Shown in pieces: positions 51,258-56,844 of a stretch of 56,844 nucleotides of DNA; positions within the stretch are counted from its first letter, which is position 1; each line of letters opens with the position of its first letter. The translations under genes were made by a program, and so were the position numbers. The stretch is from NCBI GenBank assembly GCA_001828935.1, contig MHZX01000068.1:1-56844 (forward strand), read 5' to 3'. The DNA is from Rhodocyclales bacterium RIFCSPLOWO2_02_FULL_63_24. GTDB taxonomy: Bacteria; Pseudomonadota; Gammaproteobacteria; Burkholderiales; Rhodocyclaceae. Below the pieces are notes generated by a model, which worked only from the letters and a program-made list of their open reading frames with translations, was not told the DNA's origin and did no database searches.

Positions 51258-51781
51258 CCACTCGCCGCCGGGCCTCCGGATTCAGCTTGATCGAAATGAT
51301 GATGGTGATCGCCATCGCCGGAATATTGATGAGCATCGCGGTCCCCGGCATCAAGACCCTGCTCAACACACAAAAAATGAAGTCCGCGACCTTCGACCTG
51401 GTAGCTACGGCGATGTTGGCGCGGAGCGAAGCCATCAAATGGAGTGGGGCATCCTCTTCGTCCATTTCCATTGTCGCTCCGTCAAACGATTTCAACAGTG
51501 GCTGGTGCATCGTGTTCACCAGTTCCACCACCTGCAGCACATCCAGCCCCGGCGATGGCGTGATGCAGATCATCAGGCCAACCACGGGTATCACCTATGC
51601 GTATCAAGGTACCGCGGCGCCGATCATCTTTACCCGTACCGGACGCCTGTCCGGCGGTGTGGCGGTGAAATTGCTGGTGACCGACGACGATAGTTTTGCC
51701 ACGCCGCGCTGCGTCACCTTCGACACCAACGGCAATGCCAGCGTGCGGGTCATGGCGGCAGGAACCACATCATGCTCGTGA
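51251..51781 (+). CDS. fimT: Minor pilin FimT/GspH family
   Basis: 176 residues with a class III prepilin leader 'MVATRRRASG|FSLIEMMMVIAIAGI' and the GspH/FimT globular part, ending in a Cys pair ('TPRCVTFDTNG', 'GTTSCS'). FimT proteins prime pilus assembly and in some species bind DNA during uptake. ATG 51251 overlaps the pilin stop. Confidence 0.85.
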   Translation: MVATRRRASGFSLIEMMMVIAIAGILMSIAVPGIKTLLNTQKMKSATFDLVATAMLARSEAIKWSGASSSSISIVAPSNDFNSGWCIVFTSSTTCSTSSPGDGVMQIIRPTTGITYAYQGTAAPIIFTRTGRLSGGVAVKLLVTDDDSFATPRCVTFDTNGNASVRVMAAGTTSCS

Positions 51782-52404
51782 GCGATCGCGCCGTGATGGC
51801 TCGCCAGCGTGGATTCTCGCTGCTCGAAGTGATCATTACGATGGCCATACTCGCCGTGGGATTGCTGGGGCTGGCCGGCTTGCAGGCCAGGTCGATCAAC
51901 GCCGAGGCGGATTCCTTTTCGCGTTCGCAGGCCATGATGCTGGCCAACGAAATGGCCGACCGCATGAATGCCAACCTCGCCGAGGTCAAGACCAGCACCT
52001 CGGCCAACACCGGATACAACCAGCAGGATGGCAGTAGTGTCAAGGTGGTTTTCGGCACCAGTTACAGCAACGACTGCATTACCGTCGCCAACAGCACCTC
52101 TGCCCTCCAGGCTACCTGCTGCGCGGCGAAGGCAAGCATCGCGGCGCGTGACTTGTGCGAATGGGATCTCTCCCTGAAGGGCATCGGTGAGTCCGTTGGC
52201 GGCAGCAAGGTCGGCGGCATGAACGGGGCGCGCGCCTGCGTGTTCAATACCGGCACCAGCGGCGTGTTTCAGGTGGATGTCGTCTGGCAGGGCCGCGATA
52301 TCGGTGTCGTCCCGAGCGACAATACCTGCGGTTCGACCGCGATCACGTCGCGCCGCAGCGGGGTCAGTCGCGTCATCCGCGTTGCCGACCTGGATGGGAC
52401 CTGA
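51772..52404 (+). CDS. pilV: Minor pilin PilV
   Basis: 210 residues: leader 'MLVSDRAVMARQRG|FSLLEVIITMAILAVG', then 'LAGLQARSINAEADSFSRSQ', 'MMLANEMADRMNAN', as in PilV. It contains a Cys-rich middle ('ATCCAAKASIAARDLCEW'). It overlaps fimT by ten bases. PilV joins PilW, PilX and PilY1 in a tip complex that primes type IV pilus extension. Confidence 0.88.
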   Translation: MLVSDRAVMARQRGFSLLEVIITMAILAVGLLGLAGLQARSINAEADSFSRSQAMMLANEMADRMNANLAEVKTSTSANTGYNQQDGSSVKVVFGTSYSNDCITVANSTSALQATCCAAKASIAARDLCEWDLSLKGIGESVGGSKVGGMNGARACVFNTGTSGVFQVDVVWQGRDIGVVPSDNTCGSTAITSRRSGVSRVIRVADLDGT

Positions 52405-52410
52405 GCCGTC

Positions 52411-53583
52411 ATGAAGACCTTGCGACACTGGCGGACTTCCATTCGCGGATTCAGCCTCATAGAACTGATGGTGGCGATGGGCATCAGCATGATTCTCCTG
52501 GCTGCGCTGTCATCCATTTTTGCCCAGTCGATTACCACCCGGGAAAAGATCGACCGTGAAGGCCGCAAGATCGAAACGGCGCGCTATTCGCTCGATACCC
52601 TGGCCGAGGATATCCGCCTCGCCGGCTATTTTGGCAACTACTCGCCGCCTTTTGCCAGTTCGACGCCCGCCGACTGGAAATACGTCGATCCCTGCTCGAC
52701 CACCGGAGGCAGCCCGCTGCCAGGCTGGAATGCGACGACGTCGCCGGTTCAGGTGCCTTTCCCGATCTTCGGCTACGAGGCGCATGGCACCGGCAGCCTG
52801 CCGGCGGCGCTGACCGCCTGCCTGGATAATTACAAGACGGAGACCGATGTCTTTGTGGTGCGTCGCGCCAGCACTACGTCGATCACGGCAGGCGGCACGG
52901 GCTATGTGGCCAGCGATACCTATCTGCAGGTCTCGTCCTGCCCCGACGGCACGGTCGATACCCAGGCGTTTCACGCCATGTCGACTGCGACCAGCACCGA
53001 TTTCAATCTGCATGTATTGGGATGCACGTCGACCACGCCCGGCGCGAATGCATCGGTGCGCAAGCTGATCACCAGAATCTACTTTATTTCGCAGTGCGAC
53101 GACTGCGTCAATGATCTCGATAGCAATGTGGCGACCACGGGTGACGGCATTCCTACGCTGAAGATGGTGGAACTGGCCATTCCCAGCACCGGCGGCAGCA
53201 CGTTGCGTGTCGTTCAGAACGTGAGAACCATTGCGCCCGGCGTGGAGAATCTTCATCTGGAGTATGGAATCGACACCACGGATGACGGGGCGGTGGACGC
53301 CTATGTAGTGTCGAATGAAGATCCGCGCCAGACCGGCGCAACAGGTACCGCGGTGACCGGCATGCGGCTGGACTCCAGCACCGAGAACCGCTGGGAGGAC
53401 GTCATGACGGTCAAGCTGTTCCTGATTGCCCGGGATCTGCAGACCACCGCCGGCTATACCGACACCAAGTCTTTTACCATGGGCAGCAAGACGGTGACGG
53501 CGGCTGGCGACGCCTACCGTCGGCGCCTCACGTCCTCGACCATCAAACTGGTCAATATGTCCGGGCGTCGGGAGGTACCATGA
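52411..53583 (+). CDS. pilW: Minor pilin PilW
   Basis: 390 residues, the largest minor pilin here. Leader 'RTSIRG|FSLIELMVAMGISMI' with Glu+5, then 'AQSITTREKIDREGRKIETA', 'RYSLDTLAEDIRLAGYFGNY', and the conserved C-terminal region 'TAGYTDTKSFTMGSKTVTAA' and 'YRRRLTSSTIKLVNM'. It is six bases after pilV and overlaps pilX by four. Confidence 0.9.
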   Translation: MKTLRHWRTSIRGFSLIELMVAMGISMILLAALSSIFAQSITTREKIDREGRKIETARYSLDTLAEDIRLAGYFGNYSPPFASSTPADWKYVDPCSTTGGSPLPGWNATTSPVQVPFPIFGYEAHGTGSLPAALTACLDNYKTETDVFVVRRASTTSITAGGTGYVASDTYLQVSSCPDGTVDTQAFHAMSTATSTDFNLHVLGCTSTTPGANASVRKLITRIYFISQCDDCVNDLDSNVATTGDGIPTLKMVELAIPSTGGSTLRVVQNVRTIAPGVENLHLEYGIDTTDDGAVDAYVVSNEDPRQTGATGTAVTGMRLDSSTENRWEDVMTVKLFLIARDLQTTAGYTDTKSFTMGSKTVTAAGDAYRRRLTSSTIKLVNMSGRREVP

Positions 53584-54116
53584 GCAGCCTGCCCGCACGC
53601 CAGCGCGGCATTGTGCTGATCGTCAGTCTCATCATGTTGATGGTGCTGACGCTGATTGCCGTTTCGGCGATCCGGCTATCGACCGTCAATTTGCGCAGCG
53701 TGGCCAACGCACAGGCGCGGACCGAAGCCATGTCCACGGCGCAGCGCACGATCGACCTGGTACTTTCCAGCAACTTCACCGACAACGTCGCCGGCACCGC
53801 CTCCACGGTGACCGTCGCCGAAGGCGGCAAGAACTACACGGTGGTCATCGCCCGGCCCTGCCTGGTAAGAACCTTGCCGGTAAAGAATGTCGACCTGGCG
53901 GACCCGATAAATAACGCCGATGACAAGAAGTGCCTGGACACCCTGTCCAACCCCTACTCGGCCTGTGCCGATACCATCTGGCAGATCCAGGCGACGTCCA
54001 CCTCGGGCTGGTTCGGGGCCAATGTTTCGATTACCCAGGGCACCGGCATACGCATGGATAACGGCACCGTGACCGTGTACGCCAACGATTCAGCGTATCG
54101 CTGCACCGGCACCTGA
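53580..54116 (+). CDS. pilX: Minor pilin PilX
   Basis: 178 residues with the PilX-type N-terminus 'LPARQRGIVLIVSLIMLMVL', lacking the Glu+5 of ordinary pilins as expected for PilX/GspK-like subunits. It continues 'SAIRLSTVNLRSVANAQART' and has three Cys pairs' worth of cysteines in the C-terminal half. ATG 53580 overlaps the pilW stop. Confidence 0.88.
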   Translation: MSSLPARQRGIVLIVSLIMLMVLTLIAVSAIRLSTVNLRSVANAQARTEAMSTAQRTIDLVLSSNFTDNVAGTASTVTVAEGGKNYTVVIARPCLVRTLPVKNVDLADPINNADDKKCLDTLSNPYSACADTIWQIQATSTSGWFGANVSITQGTGIRMDNGTVTVYANDSAYRCTGT

Positions 54117-54146
54117 TGGGTCGGGAATAATGGCTGGAGAACTATC

Positions 54147-56844
54147 ATGAGATCAACATTTCGTAGGCTGCTGGGCGCTACCCTATTGACAGGCGCTTTC
54201 CTCTCGCCGCAGCTTCACGCAGACGACATCGACCTCTATACCGGAGGCGAGGCATCCACCGGATCCCAGGCCAATGTCCTGATTGTGATCGACAACTCTT
54301 CTGCGTGGAATAGCAATGCTCAGGGTTGGCCAGACGGAAAACAAGGCTACGAAGAGTATCAGGCACTTGCCGAAATTGTTCAAACCCTGGGGGATAACGT
54401 AAACATTGGAATTGGCATGCTATCCGGCGAGGAAGCTGGATATGTTCGTTTTGGCGTTCGCGAAATGAACAACACCAACAAGTCGGTTCTGGTGAACATG
54501 TTAAACACAATGGCCGACAAATTCCTCGTAGCCGATGAGCGCGGCGATGATCAGGTCGGGCAGAACTCCAACTACGACCAAGCGATGAACAGCTTTTTCC
54601 GCTATTTCAACGGCAAGGATAAGTTTCTGGATGGGAAACAGGGCAGTGATCTCGATCTTAGGGACTACAACTGCAATACTGTAAGTCCGACGCGCCAGCC
54701 AGCGTGCTCGAATAGTCTGGGGTCGTATCCGCTAAGCAATTCCACCGCCACCACCTATAGCCCTCCTGATAGTGCCGCGGGAGGGTGTGCAAAGAATTTT
54801 ATCGTCTTCATTGGGCAGAAGTATCCCAATCAAACCGGAACCACTACCCAACTTACGGATGCCGCCGCGCTGATCGGCATTACCGACGCCACAACGCTGG
54901 CGAGCATCACCGCGACCATCTCCGGCGGCAGCACAAGGCTGGCCGATGAATGGGCGCGCTTCATGAAAACCTACGGCGTCAGTTCCCTGGTGGATGACCC
55001 GAAGAGCACGACCAGCCCGAAGGCAAAACTGGTAAACGGGATCACGACCTATACCCTTGATGTTTGCAAGGACCACTGTGACACGGACCAAGCGACTTTA
55101 CTTAAGAGCATGGCCAATGTGGGCGGTGGCAAGTACTTCAAGTCCACCAGCAAGCAGGAAATCAAGAACGCGATGTCGCTGATCTTCGCCGAGATACAGG
55201 CCGTGAATAGCGTATTCGCCTCCGCCACGCTGCCGATTTCCGTAAACACCCAGGGCACTTTCGAGAACCAGGTCTACATCGGGGTCTTCCGTCCCGATGC
55301 CGGCGCCAAGCCGCGCTGGTTCGGCAACCTCAAGGAATACAAGTTCGGTCGTTATTGCGATGCCGACCGCAACGACAAGGTGCTGATCGACTCCACCCGC
55401 GCCCTCGGCGGCGGCATGGTGGCCGCGACGATGACGGGATCGGCGACGGGAGCGGTAACCGGCAGCTTTACCGGCACGGTGACCAACCAGGCCGGCACCA
55501 GCACGGCGGTCAGCGGCTCGGTGTCGGGCACCATCAGCGGCACCGCGAGCGCCACGCTGCTCGCCACGGTCACCGGCTATTCTCCGGGAACGACCGGCAG
55601 TCCCGCCGCCAGCCTGGGCAGCGGGACGGTGACCGGGACGGTCACCGATGGCACCAGTGTGAGCTCGACATTCACCGGCACGCTCAACGCCACGCCTTCG
55701 ATTACCGGAACCTTCACCGCCGCCGACGAGAGGGTCGGCGACGACGTACCGGCGCCCAGTTGCGGCACCGATGCGACGGGCAATATTCCTCTCAGCCTGT
55801 ACTTGGGTGACAAAAACGGCTATCGCGCAATCGACGAGCAGGGCAATACCGGTTTTATCGACCTGTCGGCAAGCAGCTACTGGACCTCGGCGTCCACCTT
55901 CTGGGCCGCCTCGCCCAACACCACCGCCGGCTCCAGCGACTCACCCGACGGGCCGGAGGTCGAGCGCGGCGGCGCGGCGCAGCGGTTACGCACGCATTGG
56001 GCGGAGACCGCGCCCACCGGACATCCCGATGGTCGCAAGCTGTACACTTGTCTCGGCACCTGCCTCGCCGAGGGAGCAACGGCGAGCCAGAAGACCCTTT
56101 CCAATAATATAGTTTCCACCAGCAACAGCGAGGTGACCACCGCGCTTGCGGCACCGGCCGGATCGGCCACGGTTTCGCTGGCCCGCTCGGGCAACACGGT
56201 GACCGCCACTTCGACCGCGGCCCACGGTTTTTCCGACGGCGCCTCGGTGACCGTCGCCGGCGCCACGCCCACCGACTACAACGGGGCCAAGACCATCACC
56301 TACGTCGACGCGACGCATTTCACCTATACGCTGAACGAGTCGCCATCGAATACGGTGACGGGTACCATCATCGCCGATAAATCGGGCGGAACGGTGAGCA
56401 TCAGCAGCCTGACGCTTTCCACCACGACCGCGGGTGCGACGGCAGTCGCCACCGTGACCAATACCGGGAACAACGGCCTTGCCGTCGGCAGTACCACGAC
56501 CATCGCCGGCGCGGCGCAAAGCTTCCTCAACACCACTCACACGGTGACCAATAGCGCGGCACCGACCGCGACGTCATTCACCTTCAGCGTCACGATACCC
56601 GCCAGCACCAATCCGGGCGCCACCTCGGCAACGGCAACGATCAAGTGCGGCGGTTCCGGCGCCAACGAAACTGCCTCGGGCACCTGGGATTCGGCCACGG
56701 GACGGTTCACGTTCAACAATAGCGCCAGCGGCAACTTCTCCACCTATCCCGCGGGCTGCCGGAGCGCCACGGTCGGCGCCACGGTAACGGTGACCGGCGC
56801 CACCGATTCGAAGTACAACGGCAGCTGGACCGTCATCTCGGCGG
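54147..56844 (+). CDS. pilY1: PilY1-type pilus tip adhesin, 3' end beyond the window
   Basis: Open to the window end (899 codons seen). GGAGA precedes ATG 54147. It has a signal peptide 'FRRLLGATLLTGAFLSPQLHA', then a VWA-like domain starting 'NVLIVIDNSSAWNSNAQGWP' whose MIDAS is DNSSA rather than DxSxS. The VWA part continues with 'YDQAMNSFFRYFNGKDKF', 'NFIVFIGQKYPN' and 'LADEWARFMKTYGVSSL'. The conserved bridge 'FASATLPISVNTQGTFENQV' and 'YIGVFRPDAGAKPRWFGNLK' is PilY1-specific. Two Thr/Gly/Ser-rich beta-repeat insertions follow (55420-55730 and 56180 onward). The propeller domain with its calcium site lies beyond 56844. The first ~700 bases use A/T-ending codons more than neighbours. Confidence 0.9.
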   Translation, partial: MRSTFRRLLGATLLTGAFLSPQLHADDIDLYTGGEASTGSQANVLIVIDNSSAWNSNAQGWPDGKQGYEEYQALAEIVQTLGDNVNIGIGMLSGEEAGYVRFGVREMNNTNKSVLVNMLNTMADKFLVADERGDDQVGQNSNYDQAMNSFFRYFNGKDKFLDGKQGSDLDLRDYNCNTVSPTRQPACSNSLGSYPLSNSTATTYSPPDSAAGGCAKNFIVFIGQKYPNQTGTTTQLTDAAALIGITDATTLASITATISGGSTRLADEWARFMKTYGVSSLVDDPKSTTSPKAKLVNGITTYTLDVCKDHCDTDQATLLKSMANVGGGKYFKSTSKQEIKNAMSLIFAEIQAVNSVFASATLPISVNTQGTFENQVYIGVFRPDAGAKPRWFGNLKEYKFGRYCDADRNDKVLIDSTRALGGGMVAATMTGSATGAVTGSFTGTVTNQAGTSTAVSGSVSGTISGTASATLLATVTGYSPGTTGSPAASLGSGTVTGTVTDGTSVSSTFTGTLNATPSITGTFTAADERVGDDVPAPSCGTDATGNIPLSLYLGDKNGYRAIDEQGNTGFIDLSASSYWTSASTFWAASPNTTAGSSDSPDGPEVERGGAAQRLRTHWAETAPTGHPDGRKLYTCLGTCLAEGATASQKTLSNNIVSTSNSEVTTALAAPAGSATVSLARSGNTVTATSTAAHGFSDGASVTVAGATPTDYNGAKTITYVDATHFTYTLNESPSNTVTGTIIADKSGGTVSISSLTLSTTTAGATAVATVTNTGNNGLAVGSTTTIAGAAQSFLNTTHTVTNSAAPTATSFTFSVTIPASTNPGATSATATIKCGGSGANETASGTWDSATGRFTFNNSASGNFSTYPAGCRSATVGATVTVTGATDSKYNGSWTVISA

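Overview
The window looks like a chromosomal segment of a betaproteobacterium, most likely Rhodocyclales (relatives of Accumulibacter, Azonexus, Sulfuritalea or Aromatoleum). This is an inference from high G+C, MASE2-type diguanylate cyclases, a 2-oxoacid oxidoreductase of the phenylglyoxylate/pyruvate type, a minor-pilin/PilY1 operon, FNR-type control and many c-di-GMP proteins. No RNA genes for translation, CRISPR array or complete insertion sequence were seen.

Layout. 1-9 kb: a YefM/YoeB-type toxin-antitoxin pair, a GNAT acetyltransferase, a stand-alone CZB zinc sensor, an M48 protease, an AIM24 protein, a ClpX-like ATPase lacking several ClpX hallmarks, a decayed MASE2 diguanylate cyclase, a class III adenylate cyclase, and a secreted Sel1-like protein preceded by a c-di-GMP-I (GEMM) riboswitch with a visible promoter. 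9.2-13.9 kb: a four-gene operon for a thiamine-diphosphate 2-oxoacid oxidoreductase whose ferredoxin part is fused to a GltD-like flavoprotein. 14-18 kb: aroG, a GT39 glycosyltransferase, a decaprenyl-phosphate phosphoribosyltransferase-like UbiA protein and a cyclic-nucleotide-binding protein. 18-24.3 kb: an FNR-boxed DUF2249/FmdE-like pair, a PAS-GGDEF protein, a cobalamin adenosyltransferase carrying a repeat-derived in-frame insertion, and a SulP-STAS-Usp-Usp fusion. 24.4-30.4 kb is a decay zone: a frameshifted NtrC-type regulator, a beheaded histidine kinase, an unassigned scar, an intact large P-loop protein, and a SulP gene with two stops and a frameshift.

30.6-37.8 kb: a compact six-gene Hyf-type membrane complex (HyfB, C, E, F, G, I). 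Its large subunit lacks all four nickel-binding cysteines, so it should be an energy-converting hydrogenase-related (Ehr) complex rather than a hydrogenase. 37.9-42.8 kb: an FMN-dependent lactate-dehydrogenase-type enzyme and a 1202-residue six-PAS GGDEF-EAL protein. 42.8-50.5 kb (minus strand): a tightly packed six-gene unit encoding histidine kinase, NarL-type regulator, TonB, TonB-dependent receptor, YfiR and a YfiN-like GGDEF-EAL protein. It plausibly couples an outer-membrane ligand to c-di-GMP. 50.8-56.8 kb: PilE-like pilin, FimT, PilV, PilW, PilX and the start of PilY1, cut by the window end.

The common theme is c-di-GMP and surface behaviour: three intact GGDEF proteins, one decayed one, a YfiR brake, a riboswitch effector and type IV pilus tip genes. 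The most unusual items are the nickel-less Hyf complex, the receptor-to-c-di-GMP operon, the riboswitch-controlled Sel1 protein and the stripped ClpX paralogue.
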